In this document: piece by piece, positions 8,138 to 17,076 of the stretch
Layout: each line of letters starts with the position of its first letter
How positions within the stretch are numbered: the stretch's first letter is position 1
Assembly: GCA_051649305.1 (NCBI GenBank)
Contig: JBOFGV010000087.1
Coordinates: forward strand, 1-64,000
Length of the DNA: 64,000 bases
Direction of reading: 5' to 3'
Source: JADCCX01 sp051649305
GTDB lineage: Bacteria; Pseudomonadota; Alphaproteobacteria; Rhizobiales; Beijerinckiaceae
Position numbers and translations under genes: made by a program
The notes under the pieces: model-generated
Databases searched by the model: none
The model's input: the letters and a program-made list of their open reading frames with translations, nothing else
What the model was told of the DNA's origin: nothing

Positions 8138-9439
8138 TCAGACCTCTACCTTCTGCTCGCTGCGGCCTGCCGCTCCGAAAACACGGATATAGCGATCGAC
8201 CTCTGCCCGGGGGCCGGTCGCTTTCGCCAGATTGTCTGACAGCTTGACAGCAGGGCGGCCATTCACACCGGTGATCTTGCAGACCAGGCTGATAGGATCG
8301 AGCAGCGGTGCGTTCTCTGTGGCGCAGCCCCTGAAATCGTTCGTCAGGTTCGTGCCCCAGCCATAACCCAGACGGATGCGCCCGTGAAAGCGCTGGTGCG
8401 CCTCCTCGATGCTGTCGATATCCAACCCATCCGAGAAGATTGCGATCTTCTGGCGCGGATCACGCCCGCGCGATTGATACCAGCTGATGATCTCTTCACC
8501 TGCTTCAATGATGGGTTTTGAATCCGGGCGTAGCCCCGTCCAGTCCGCCACCCAGTCCGGCGCCTGTTCCAGAAAGGCAGCTGTGCCAAACGTATCAGGC
8601 AGCACGATCAGCAGGTTGCCATCGTAGAAGTCCTTCCACATCTCCAGCACCTTGTAGGGCGAGGCGCGCAACGCCTGATCGTCCTTTGCCAGGGCGGCAT
8701 AGACCATTGGCAATTCATGCGCGTTGGTGCCGATGGATTCGAGATCATTTTCCATCGCCAGAAAGACATTGGATGTGCCGGTGAACGCGCTGCCGATGCC
8801 TTCCTTCATCGCCTCGATGCACCACTTTTGCCAAAGGAAGGAATGGCGGCGCCGCGTGCCAAAATCCGAAATCCGCAGGCCTTCCAGCTTGCGCAGCCGC
8901 TCGATCTTGGCCCAGAGCTTGGCCTTGGCGCGGGCATAAAGCACATCAAGCTCAAACCGGCCCTTGTTGCGCAGCACGGCACGGGACTTGAGTTCATTGA
9001 TGATGGAAAGGGCCGGAATTTCCCACAGCGTTGTCTCCTGCCAAGGCCCTTCAAAGTGCAGCTGATACTCGCCATCAACGATACGCAGATCGTATTCCGG
9101 CAGTTGGAAATGCTGCAGCCAGTCCAGAAACTCAGGCTTGAAAATCTGCTTCTTGCCATAGAACGTGTTACCAGCGAGCCAGATCAGTTCCTTCTTGGCG
9201 AACCTGAGGCTGCGTGCATAATCGAGCTGCTCACGCAGTTCGCGCTCATCGATGATGCTCGCGAGATTGAGGCTTTTTGTGCGGTTGATGACGCTGAACG
9301 TGGTGCGCACATCGGCATGGCGTTCATGAATCGCCTGCAACATCAACAGCTTGTAGAAATCCGTATCAAGCAGCGACCGCACGATAGGGTCCAGCTTCCA
9401 GGTGTGGTCATAGACCCGTTTGGCGATATCGATGTTCAT
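8138..9439 (-). CDS. pncB: Nicotinate phosphoribosyltransferase
   Basis: 433 residues, full length. It converts nicotinate, PRPP and ATP to nicotinate mononucleotide in NAD salvage. The N-terminal LLDTDFYKLLMLQAI is the family signature, and FGTRRRHSFLWQKW contains the histidine that is phosphorylated during the ATP-driven cycle. The phosphate-binding part (AIFSDGLDIDSIEEA, GYGWGTNLTNDF) is intact. It faces the FlaG-like gene and interrupts the flagellar region; nothing ties it functionally to motility. Confidence 0.97.
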   Translation of the reverse strand: MNIDIAKRVYDHTWKLDPIVRSLLDTDFYKLLMLQAIHERHADVRTTFSVINRTKSLNLASIIDERELREQLDYARSLRFAKKELIWLAGNTFYGKKQIFKPEFLDWLQHFQLPEYDLRIVDGEYQLHFEGPWQETTLWEIPALSIINELKSRAVLRNKGRFELDVLYARAKAKLWAKIERLRKLEGLRISDFGTRRRHSFLWQKWCIEAMKEGIGSAFTGTSNVFLAMENDLESIGTNAHELPMVYAALAKDDQALRASPYKVLEMWKDFYDGNLLIVLPDTFGTAAFLEQAPDWVADWTGLRPDSKPIIEAGEEIISWYQSRGRDPRQKIAIFSDGLDIDSIEEAHQRFHGRIRLGYGWGTNLTNDFRGCATENAPLLDPISLVCKITGVNGRPAVKLSDNLAKATGPRAEVDRYIRVFGAAGRSEQKVEV

Positions 9440-9769
9440 GGGGCAGGCAACGAAACTCTGGGAAACCGGATGGGCAAGCGACCAATCTGGTTAGAAACCA
9501 AAATGCTTTGCCAGACAACATCAAATGCGGTTTGCAGGTAGGGTTCGTTGTTCCTCTCATTGCCTATGCGCAATCATGGTGCGCTCTTTCGAAGCTTTGT
9601 GCGCATGTGACCTTAGCGTTTGTGCAGGAAAACCGTCTCGTCAACTGCAAACGATAAACTCGTTGCAAAAGGACTACATGTTTTGAGTTTCTACGATGTA
9701 CAGGAATATGCAGGTGGCTGTTTTGATCGTGGCTGTAGCTTCAACTGCTTCGATGATTGGTTTGTTGCC
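9440..9769. other. Intergenic stretch, nothing recognised
   Basis: The 330 bases between the pncB start and the RTX gene terminator. A 68-codon open frame on the plus strand has no good ribosome site or family resemblance and is probably chance. The pncB promoter must lie in the left part. Confidence 0.5.
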
Positions 9770-9810
9770 CAGAAAAAGCAAGCGGCAAAAAGGATGTCCT
9801 TTTCGCCGCT
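9770..9810 (-). terminator. Terminator of the first RTX gene
   Basis: A 14-bp stem with one mismatch (agcggcaaaaagga at 9781-9794 with 9797-9810) and a two-base loop are followed on the minus strand by tgctttttctg. It starts 20 bases past the RTX gene stop. Confidence 0.8.
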
Positions 9811-9830
9811 CCTGAATTTGCTTTGATGAA

Positions 9831-10991
9831 TCAGATGAATTGCATTTGATCCTGCAGGCCGGCTGCTGTCATCCCAGCCAGCATGATGCCATAGCTACCC
9901 TGATCGAGCATGACACCTACGTAAGCTCCGCCAGCGACATCCTGTGCGAAAACACGCCCTTGCATCGATGCCGCAAACACCAGCATGTCACCATGGTTTG
10001 ACCAGGCGTTGTCAGCAAAGTCTGCGATGTAGGAAAAGTCACCATTGCTCATCGCCTCGGTGAACTCGAACCTGTCAATGCCGCCGGCACCGCCCAGCAC
10101 GTCCCGGCCAGAGCCAGCCGTAATGGTGTCGTTGTTTGTCCCGCCCCAGATGCTGTCATTGCCTGCGCCGCCCGCCAGTGTGGCTTTGGCATTGGTGCCA
10201 ACCATCATGAAATCGTGACCAGCGCCACCGAACAAACTGTCGATATCAATATCGCCGTTGTTTGCCGCAAAGTCTGATCCAAAAATGAGATCATCCCCGT
10301 CACCACCCTCAAGCCAGTCCGAACCCCGACCGCCAGTGATGACATCAGCGCCCGCGCCGGTGACGATGCCATTGTTTAGAGCGTTGCCTGCAACAAAGTC
10401 ATCTCCGCGGCCGGTGGTCACACTTTCAAAACCCGATAGACGATCTGCTGCCCCGCCAGATTTTTCCATTGCCCAGCCGGTTGCGATATCCACAATCATG
10501 TGGCGGGCAGCTCCTGTTGGGGTGTTGTTGAGATAGGCCAGCACATCAGCGCCGATGCCGCCATCTATTGTCGCGCCTCCGGTTGGGCCGCCGTGCACAA
10601 CGTCATTGCCAGCACCTGCCGATACTTCACGCAGTGCATCGCCAATCGCAATATCGTCTCCGAAGTCGCTACCGGCAAACCGTTCAATGCCTTCAAGGAT
10701 AGAGACCGCTGGATTGGTCAACCCTGGGCTGACTGTCAGTCCCGACTGACCAGCACGCACAACAATGCCGCCCCCGACGACACCATGGGTAAAGCCGGAG
10801 AAGTCAACGAAGTCATTGAGCCCGCCATCACCGTTGATTCGAAGCGGTTCGGTATCAAGCGGACTTCTGGTCAGTCCACTGAAGGAGAAAGTATCGTCTG
10901 CGTCCGTTCCGACGAAACCTGTCGAGCCAGAGCCTGGTCGTGTGATCCCGATGTTCACGGGAACAAGTTTGGAAAGTGTAAAGATAGGCAT
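9831..10991 (-). CDS. RTX-type calcium-binding protein, probably type I secreted
   Basis: 386 residues without a Sec signal peptide. From about residue 90 on it carries glycine-aspartate repeats of the RTX nonapeptide type (GGRGSDWLEGGDGDDLIFG, GGAGHDFMM, GGAGNDSIWGGTNNDTI, GSGRDVLGGAGG), which form calcium-binding beta rolls. After them comes FEFTEAMSNGDFSYIADFAD and a C-terminal region like the secretion module of type I substrates. No enzymatic domain is recognised in the first 90 residues. No ABC transporter/membrane-fusion pair is nearby. It is transcribed alone and has its own terminator. A structural or adhesive role is plausible but unproven. Confidence 0.85.
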   Translation of the reverse strand: MPIFTLSKLVPVNIGITRPGSGSTGFVGTDADDTFSFSGLTRSPLDTEPLRINGDGGLNDFVDFSGFTHGVVGGGIVVRAGQSGLTVSPGLTNPAVSILEGIERFAGSDFGDDIAIGDALREVSAGAGNDVVHGGPTGGATIDGGIGADVLAYLNNTPTGAARHMIVDIATGWAMEKSGGAADRLSGFESVTTGRGDDFVAGNALNNGIVTGAGADVITGGRGSDWLEGGDGDDLIFGSDFAANNGDIDIDSLFGGAGHDFMMVGTNAKATLAGGAGNDSIWGGTNNDTITAGSGRDVLGGAGGIDRFEFTEAMSNGDFSYIADFADNAWSNHGDMLVFAASMQGRVFAQDVAGGAYVGVMLDQGSYGIMLAGMTAAGLQDQMQFI

Positions 10992-11311
10992 GAAACCCCC
11001 GTTTTTGCCGTTTATTTTATCGATGGCCGCCTGATGTTTCTCGAACCCCCGAGATCATGGCCACGCATTAAAATGATTTAGTCGGCTATTTTGCCAATTG
11101 TTCTAAAATGTTCGTTCAAATTTTAGAAATCTGGCTATTTTGGTTAGCCGGATAAAATTCAAAATGAATATTTGCTTGCGTCGATTGATGAAACATTGAG
11201 AACGCGACTGCGGGATTGTGCATCGTTCACTCAAGGAGTGCAGGCAATCCGGCGCCATCACGGCATTTGCAGTGCAATCCTGTTGGCCAGAAAACGCTCC
11301 GCCAACCAGCC
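10992..11311. other. AT-rich intergenic region upstream of the first RTX gene
   Basis: The 320 bases include the word ggctatttt twice (near 11082 and 11142), the second within a short inverted repeat ggcta-N7-tagcc. No open frame here is convincing. The RTX gene promoter should lie here; no sigma-54 spacing was found. Confidence 0.4.
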
Positions 11312-12238
11312 TTATCCGGCTTTTCTGGTTCTCGTGTCGATCGGTGAAAGATGCGCAGCATAGCGCGCCACCGCTTCCGGCTTCACGCCGCTGATGACAT
11401 AATGCGGGTGGTCCTTACCGACAAAGATATCAGGCATCACATCATGTGGTGTCACGCCTGATCGGTAGGCTGCCTCATACTTGCCGAGTTCACTGGGTGG
11501 CGAAATGCCTTCCACATGGCCCATAAGCTCGCCGTAGCCACCGCCGATCGATGCATGGTCCGTATCGATATCGGGCTCGAAACCAAGATGCAGGAATGTT
11601 GCGATGCCGAAAACGCCAAAGCAGCGCTCCGCATCCCCTCGCCAGGCCAGCGCAGACAGAACCACGTCTTCACCAACAGACAGCGTCGCAAAGCCAGGCA
11701 GCGCAATTGCTTCCTCCAGAACCTTGCGATTCAGCCAGATCATTTTTTCCTTGAATGGCATAATGGGTCCGGCATGTTCGATGAAGGGCCAGTAATTCAA
11801 ATCCCGGCCATTGCCCAATTTGATCGAATAGGCGCGGTCGCCCTGATCCAGAAAACTGCGCGCCGCCAGCCGCAGGTTGTTGTCAACGACGGCATCGGAA
11901 CGATAGCGGCTGTCATCGTCCATCAGCATCGCAAGCCGGTAATCAACGCGGTCATTCAGGGCAGAGAAGGCAGTTGCAGCGACTTCGCCGATACAGGTAT
12001 GGGGCCGCTTAGACTCCACAATCAGCAGCTTTCCCTTGCGGATGTCCTCGGCGAAACGAACAGTAAGGGCAGCAACGTAATCTGCCGGATAACCCTGCGC
12101 ATAGACAAAAGCGCAGGCCGTCATGTCACCTGCTTCCAATGCTGGCAGATAAGCGGTCATCATGTCTTCGATGAGGCGCGAGAGATAGTCCTCCCGTCCG
12201 CGGCTGTAGATGGGAATGGCGATATCGCGTTTGATCAT
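11312..12238 (-). CDS. Glycosyltransferase-like protein (GT-A type fold suspected)
   Basis: 308 residues from ATG 12238, with AAAGG eight bases upstream; the frame can extend to 12271 without a ribosome site. It starts IAIPIYSRGREDYLSRLIED, like the first strand of family 2-type transferases, and LAMLMDDDSRYRSDAVVDNN supplies a DxD-like DDD metal/nucleotide-sugar motif around residue 125. A later SVGEDVVLSALAWRGD resembles the family's conserved ED acid. There is no membrane segment, so it should be cytosolic. It stands alone between the two RTX genes. A role in glycosylating the flagellin or a surface protein is only a guess from location. Confidence 0.55.
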   Translation of the reverse strand: MIKRDIAIPIYSRGREDYLSRLIEDMMTAYLPALEAGDMTACAFVYAQGYPADYVAALTVRFAEDIRKGKLLIVESKRPHTCIGEVAATAFSALNDRVDYRLAMLMDDDSRYRSDAVVDNNLRLAARSFLDQGDRAYSIKLGNGRDLNYWPFIEHAGPIMPFKEKMIWLNRKVLEEAIALPGFATLSVGEDVVLSALAWRGDAERCFGVFGIATFLHLGFEPDIDTDHASIGGGYGELMGHVEGISPPSELGKYEAAYRSGVTPHDVMPDIFVGKDHPHYVISGVKPEAVARYAAHLSPIDTRTRKAG

Positions 12239-12339
12239 CGCTCCGGCCTTTGGTCGCTGCGCCGGACACATGGGAAGAAGCAGTCAGGATGGGCAGGCGA
12301 CTAACCGCCTCTGTCAGGTTTCTCTGTGACATCACGATG

Positions 12340-12640
12340 ACGTGATCGCGAAATGTGGAGCCGACCCATGACCCAACATGCTCTGCGGATCAAAACCGCC
12401 AGACACACGGACAGCCCCGTTCCAGCGGAACAGGGTTTTGTTCAGGGTTTGAAAAGCGCCGGATGTCCCACCGCCTGCTGGACGGTTGGGAAAGTGGGGT
12501 TGTGGTCGCTTAGGGTAGGTCACCCGGCGCTGGTCCCGCCGCCCTGCCTTCCGGTGTCGTTCCGCAAAAGCTGGCGGTGGTATCATCATGGGGTCACGGT
12601 GCTGCAGTCACCTTGATCGTGATGGTGGTTTTAAAATAGG
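12340..12640. other. Inverted-repeat-rich, possibly structured RNA element
   Basis: Within the 12239-12861 gap this G+C-rich part has GTTCC-agc-GGAAC (12419-12431) and two 18-base arms (12455-12472 and 12514-12531) that pair at 15 of 18 positions around a 41-base loop. Open frames of 85-87 codons exist on both strands but have no ribosome site and unlikely composition (many Pro, Arg, Trp). I see either an unassigned structured RNA or a decayed repeat. Bases 12640-12790 beyond it hold nothing I recognise. Confidence 0.4.
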
Positions 12641-12793
12641 AATATATTCTGATTTGTCAAGTTGAAATGTGATGTCAGCAAAACAGGGGACTGCTTTCGT
12701 TCGTCGGCGTGCAATGGAAGAAACCGGTAGCTGTCCCCGCTTTGCGGGTGAAGTGCTTCGTGTTCAACGCGCTCATGATGCAATTGAGATCAT

Positions 12794-12827
12794 GTCGCCG
12801 TAATTCCTGTAATTCCCGTCGCCGTAA
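12794..12827. repeat. Short direct repeat downstream of the second RTX gene
   Basis: gtcgccgtaa occurs at 12794-12803 and 12818-12827, with gtaattcc also doubled between them. It lies just past the RTX gene end, where no classical terminator is seen. Confidence 0.6.
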
Positions 12828-12861
12828 CTTAGGGCAGGACCTAAAATTCTCTTATTCTGCC

Positions 12862-14163
12862 TCAGTAGTAAAATATACCTGCTTCAACCGTAGCAACACT
12901 GGCTCCACCACCAAAGCTCATGCCCCAATAGCCGCCACCAGCCGCATTGGCGATCGCATATGTTATTCCACCTGATTCATAGACGTAGAGAGAAAATCCC
13001 GTTGGCATGAAAATGCTGTCACCGGCTGTAAAGTCAGCAATATAATCATACTGGCCGGCGACAACGTCACCTCCGGCAATATTGATATAATCCACGCCTC
13101 CACCCAGCACGATAACATCTGAGCCTTTTCCTCCGGAGATGGCGTCGATGCCCGCAGTTCCGAACAAAGTATCGGCAAACGCTGAACCAATAACACCCTC
13201 AAACCCGCTGATGGATCCAGTTATCGTCGCGCCACTTAAATAGCTCAGGGGGCCAAGCTGGAAAGACTGTCCAACAGATGCCAAATCAAGGCTGAGAATA
13301 TCAAATCCACCATCGCCAAAAAGTGCATCGTCGCCGCCCTCAGCGTAGATGGTATCATTTCCGTCGCCGCCACTCAGCGTATCAATCCCGGCTCCACCGG
13401 CAATGATGTCATTGCCACCAAAGCTGTAAAGTGCATTGTTTTGTGCGTCGCCGGCCAGTGTATCGTTGGTCCATGTTCCGAGTACATCCTTGAAATTCAG
13501 GATGGTGTCACTGTCACTGCTAATAGCAAGGGCAAGGTGAACATAAACGCCTGAAAGCGCAGAAATGTAAGAAAGCGTATTGGAGCCGACGCCTCCATAC
13601 AGATAATCGGCACCTTGGCCTCCTTCAATGGTATCATTGCCGTCCAGACCAAGGATGGTATCATTCCCACCGCCTCCGGTAAGCCTCTGGTTATAGGTGT
13701 ATGAAGTCTCGGAACCTCCTATTCCTGAAGAGGTCTGTACAGTGACGCCACCTGTAATATAGTCATCGCCAGTGGAGTTAAATCCAGTATTAATGATAGA
13801 TAGCAATGACTGAGATAATTCAGAGAATGTGCTTATAGAGAGTTCATTGGTCGATCCAACTGGACTAACAGATCCCGAATTATACCTTACGGAAACATCA
13901 GTTGCGGTTCCATCAAGTATTGTCCCGGGAATGTAAGCAAAATTATAACCTGCATAATTGTGAGTGTACTGAAAATTGATGCCGGTAATTGTTATTTCCG
14001 CATTCGTATATGTACGAAAACCAGTGGAGCTATATCCAAAAACGACAGACGTTGCAGATTGTGCATTGACAGTCCAAGTGCCGGAACTAAGCGGCACAAC
14101 AAGATCAAATATCGAGAAAGATTGATCAAAGTTCGAAAATCTACTTGCTACAAGCCTGACCAT
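12862..14163 (-). CDS. RTX-type calcium-binding protein, second copy
   Basis: 433 residues. The first 160 form an unassigned, Ser/Thr/Tyr-rich, presumably beta domain. Then come RTX repeats (GGGGNDTILGLDGNDTIEGG, GGAGIDTLSGGDGNDTIYAE, GGDDALFGDGGFDIL, GGKGSDVIVLGGGVDYI) and a C-terminal YIADFTAGDSIFMP module close to the end of the other RTX protein (YIADFADN...). No Sec signal is visible, so type I secretion is likely. AAAGGA lies seven bases before the ATG. Codon and base use are more AT-rich than the flagellar genes around it. It lies directly downstream of the flgH operon terminator, in the same direction. Confidence 0.82.
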   Translation of the reverse strand: MVRLVASRFSNFDQSFSIFDLVVPLSSGTWTVNAQSATSVVFGYSSTGFRTYTNAEITITGINFQYTHNYAGYNFAYIPGTILDGTATDVSVRYNSGSVSPVGSTNELSISTFSELSQSLLSIINTGFNSTGDDYITGGVTVQTSSGIGGSETSYTYNQRLTGGGGNDTILGLDGNDTIEGGQGADYLYGGVGSNTLSYISALSGVYVHLALAISSDSDTILNFKDVLGTWTNDTLAGDAQNNALYSFGGNDIIAGGAGIDTLSGGDGNDTIYAEGGDDALFGDGGFDILSLDLASVGQSFQLGPLSYLSGATITGSISGFEGVIGSAFADTLFGTAGIDAISGGKGSDVIVLGGGVDYINIAGGDVVAGQYDYIADFTAGDSIFMPTGFSLYVYESGGITYAIANAAGGGYWGMSFGGGASVATVEAGIFYY

Positions 14164-14173
14164 TGTAGGTCCT

Positions 14174-14190
14174 TTGCAGGAGTTGTGCCG
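14174..14190 (-). promoter_or_regulatory. Sigma-54-like element before the second RTX gene
   Basis: On the minus strand, cGGCAC-aactc-cTGCA has the exact 10-base GG-GC spacing and 9 consensus bases. The predicted transcript start would fall at about the ATG, so the ribosome site would not be transcribed. It is either an unusual leaderless arrangement or chance. Confidence 0.3.
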
Positions 14191-14270
14191 AACAATTATC
14201 AGATAGGCTGTATTAGGAGTGAATTGTATGGCGAAGCTTCATGTCTGTCAATCACACGCCATTCCTAACC

Positions 14271-14304
14271 CCCAAACAAAAACCCCGGCGGGGAGCGCCG
14301 GGGT
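14271..14304 (-). terminator. Terminator of the flgF-flgG-flgA-flgH operon
   Basis: A 9-bp G+C stem (accccggcg 14282-14290 with 14296-14304), five-base loop, then TTTTT on the minus strand. It lies about 100 bases after the flgH stop. Confidence 0.85.
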
Positions 14305-14402
14305 CTTCGTAGGATGATGGCCGGGGAGCGGCTGGATCATCCGGCTTTCAGGCCGCGAGAGGGGGAGCTGCGGGTTTGAAAGCGGGGAGGCTTGAAGAGC
14401 GA

Positions 14403-15182
14403 TCAGAACGGCAGCAGCACGTCCATCACCTGCTGGCCATAACGCGGCTGCTGCACATCGGTGATCTGGCCGCGTCCGCCGTAGGCGATGCGGGCCTGCG
14501 CGATCTTGGTGGAGGAAATGGTGTTGTCGTTCTCGATATCCTCTGGTCGTACGATGCCGGCGACGATCAATTCACGCACCTCGAAGTTGACGCGGATTTC
14601 CTGTTTGCCCTCGATCACCAGGTTGCCGTTGGGCAGGATCTGGGTCACGACTGCCGCGACATTGGTTGTGAGTGTTTCTGTCCGCTTCACGCTGCCGGCA
14701 CCTGTCTGCGATGAATCCGCTGTTACCGTGAGCAGCGCATCGGCATTGGTGCCAGCCTGCTGCTTGTTCTCGGGCAATACCCGCCCCAGCACAGCACCCA
14801 CGGCACCGGTGATAGCACCGCCAACCTGTCCGCCAGCCGAGCCGCTTTCGCCTGCCTTGCGTGAGCGTGTGGTGGTGTTGTCGAAGTTGGCGCGATCCGT
14901 GATTTGCACCTTCACGGTCATGATATCGCCGATCTGCTGGGCGCGCTGGTCCTTGAAGAAGGCGCGCGAGCCGGGACGCCAGAGCGAGTTGCCGTGATAG
15001 CTCACGGGCTGCGCAACAGGCATCGGCATCTGCACCGGTTTGTATCCCGCCTGCGTGGTCGGGTTCTCAATCGCCGAGAGGGCAGGGGCCTGACCAATAT
15101 TGTTCAGGCAGTCAAAGTTCGAGCAGGCACCGAGATTAAGGGCGGCGAAGCTGACGAGCAAAATGGGGGCTGATTTTTTCAT
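14403..15182 (-). CDS. flgH: Flagellar L-ring lipoprotein FlgH
   Basis: 259 residues. A lipoprotein signal peptide ends in the lipobox LGAC (Cys20), so the protein is anchored in the outer membrane, where it forms the L-ring bushing. Conserved FlgH features follow: SLWRPGSRAFFKDQRAQQIGDIMTVKVQI, then VVTQILPNGNLVIEGKQEIRVNFE and the terminal GRGQITDVQQPRYGQQVMDVLLPF. It is the last gene of the flgFGAH operon, 15 bases after flgA, and is followed by a terminator. Confidence 0.97.
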   Translation of the reverse strand: MKKSAPILLVSFAALNLGACSNFDCLNNIGQAPALSAIENPTTQAGYKPVQMPMPVAQPVSYHGNSLWRPGSRAFFKDQRAQQIGDIMTVKVQITDRANFDNTTTRSRKAGESGSAGGQVGGAITGAVGAVLGRVLPENKQQAGTNADALLTVTADSSQTGAGSVKRTETLTTNVAAVVTQILPNGNLVIEGKQEIRVNFEVRELIVAGIVRPEDIENDNTISSTKIAQARIAYGGRGQITDVQQPRYGQQVMDVLLPF

Positions 15183-15197
15183 GGCTACTCTCGCCTC

Positions 15198-16253
15198 TTA
15201 CTGGGTATTGGTGCTGTTGCGGGCTGTCTTCTGCGACAGCACGACACCTGTCACGGTCACGCGGCCGGGGCCTGTGACTGTGGCTTCCACAATCTTCTTT
15301 GAATTGATGTTCTGCACCTGAATGACATCACCGATGGCACCTGCCTGCTGCGCCTTGCCGCGCATGGCGAGCTGCAGGCCGGGGTTCTCGTAAGACATGA
15401 TGACATTGGCGTTGCGCTCCACCGCTTCCGGGCGCTGGATGTCAGCTTCCCGCAGCAATGTGCCTCTTGGAAGAGGGCGGCGGGCGGCATTGCCAACAAC
15501 CTTGGCGATATCTGTGAAGACGTCTGGTCCCATATCCGAGCGGCGTCTGCGCTCCATGGTGATATCGCTTGCAACCACAACATCACCGCGCAGGATGGCG
15601 CGTGAAAGCACGGGCACACGCACCACGTCAGCAACAGAACCAACGACCTTGCCGGGCGTCACTTCCAAAGCGCGGCTCCCTGGTACGACATAGGTCGCCT
15701 CAAACCGGCCGCTGGCACCATTGAAGGAGAGAGAGCGGATCAGAACGGGATCAGTTGCGGCACTCTCGACAACCACTTCCATCTGGCCACTGACCAGTTC
15801 CAGTTCCATGTCCTTGGGCAGCTGATGCTCGTTGCTGAGCGCCGATGCAACCGCCTTGCTGATTTCTTCTGCTGTCACGCGACGGCCCAGACGGCGCACA
15901 GCGATGGTCGACATCCCGGATGTCTCGATCTCGCCCATGCCATTGTCGCGGGCGGCAGACACAACCCGCGCGGTTGAAATCATGCCCGATGTGCCGGGCT
16001 GCGGTGCGCCGAAGACAACAACATCAGCGTGCCGTCCTGCGCCCTCGATCAGATCTCCCAAGCGCACAACATCGCTTTCAACCGTGGCGATGGGGCGCAA
16101 ACGCAAAGCTTCCTCCATGCGCAGGCCCAACCCATTTGTGCTTTGTGCCTTTGCGCTTACAATTGTGAGCAACAACAGGGCAACGCAGGCAAGCCCTGTA
16201 AAGAGAAACAGATGGCTGCGCGAGATGTGAGGGAATAGATCAGGGTTTTTCAT
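15198..16253 (-). CDS. flgA: Flagellar P-ring assembly chaperone FlgA
   Basis: 351 residues with an N-terminal hydrophobic signal segment (LFLFTGLACVALLLLTIVSA). FlgA is a periplasmic chaperone for FlgI polymerisation. The C-terminal part has the SAF-like domain (VVRVPVLSRAILRGDVVVASDI, NAARRPLPRGTLLREADIQ, VIMSYENPGLQLAMRGKAQQ). It is longer than the enterobacterial protein because of an extra N-terminal region, which is common in alphaproteobacteria. Eleven bases separate it from flgG. Confidence 0.94.
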   Translation of the reverse strand: MKNPDLFPHISRSHLFLFTGLACVALLLLTIVSAKAQSTNGLGLRMEEALRLRPIATVESDVVRLGDLIEGAGRHADVVVFGAPQPGTSGMISTARVVSAARDNGMGEIETSGMSTIAVRRLGRRVTAEEISKAVASALSNEHQLPKDMELELVSGQMEVVVESAATDPVLIRSLSFNGASGRFEATYVVPGSRALEVTPGKVVGSVADVVRVPVLSRAILRGDVVVASDITMERRRRSDMGPDVFTDIAKVVGNAARRPLPRGTLLREADIQRPEAVERNANVIMSYENPGLQLAMRGKAQQAGAIGDVIQVQNINSKKIVEATVTGPGRVTVTGVVLSQKTARNSTNTQ

Positions 16254-16264
16254 CTCAGTTCCCT

Positions 16265-17056
16265 TTAACCGCGGAAGATCTGCGCAGCGGCATTCAGCAT
16301 CTGGTCGGATGCCGTAATGACCTTGGCGTTGAGCTCGTAGGCACGCTGGGCGGCGATCAGCGACGAGATTTCCACAACCGCATTGACGTTGGACTCTTCC
16401 AGATAACCCTGCTGGAGAGAGCCGAACCCTTCGGATGTTGGCGTGCCATCAATGGCTGCACCGGAGGCGGCTGTTTCGAGGAAAAGGTTGTCGCCAATCG
16501 ACTCGAGACCTGTTTTGTTGATGAAGCGCGTCAGCGTGATCTGACCAAGCTGCTGGGGGGCTGTATTGCCCGGCGTCAGCGCTGAGACAACGCCAGCCGC
16601 GTTGATGGAGACGCTGGTCGAGTTTGGCGGAACCGTAATGCCCGGATCAATCAGGTTGCCCTCCGGTGTGACAAGGCGGCCCTGGCTGTCGAGATCAAGC
16701 GCACCGTCGCGGCTGTAGGCTGTGCGGCCATCGGCCAGTGCGACACGGAAGAAACCTTCGCCCTTGATAGCGAGATCGTAGGGCTTTTCGGTTGGAGAAA
16801 CGTTGCCCTGATTCATGATGCGCGGGGTGGAAACGGTCTTCACACCCGAGCCAACAAACACGCCGGCGGGAATCTGGTTGTTCTGGTCGGATGTGGGCGT
16901 GCCCGCCCGGCGGTGCTGCTCGTAAAGCAGATCCTGAAAGTTCACACGCTGGCGTTTGAAGCCGGTGGTGCGCATGTTGGCAACGTTGTTGGAGATGACC
17001 TGAACATTGAGTTCCTGGGCCATCATGCCTGTTGCGGCGGTGTGAAGGGCGCGCAT
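16265..17056 (-). CDS. flgG: Distal rod protein FlgG
   Basis: 263 residues, normal length. N-terminal MRALHTAATGMMAQELNVQVISNNVANMRTTGFKR is the axial-protein motif with the ANxxTxGFK signature; the C-terminal LEESNVNAVVEISSLIAAQRAYELNAKVI is the matching helix. FlgG forms the distal rod across periplasm and outer membrane. Second gene of the operon, 20 bases after flgF. Confidence 0.98.
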   Translation of the reverse strand: MRALHTAATGMMAQELNVQVISNNVANMRTTGFKRQRVNFQDLLYEQHRRAGTPTSDQNNQIPAGVFVGSGVKTVSTPRIMNQGNVSPTEKPYDLAIKGEGFFRVALADGRTAYSRDGALDLDSQGRLVTPEGNLIDPGITVPPNSTSVSINAAGVVSALTPGNTAPQQLGQITLTRFINKTGLESIGDNLFLETAASGAAIDGTPTSEGFGSLQQGYLEESNVNAVVEISSLIAAQRAYELNAKVITASDQMLNAAAQIFRG

Positions 17057-17076
17057 GGTGCTGTGCTCCTCTGGCT

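Noticed and set aside
9620..9826. 68-codon plus-strand frame
   Set aside because: It runs into the RTX gene terminator and has no family resemblance.
12332..12616. Two overlapping 85-87 codon frames
   Set aside because: Opposite strands, no ribosome sites, odd composition; inverted repeats suggest an RNA or decayed repeat instead.
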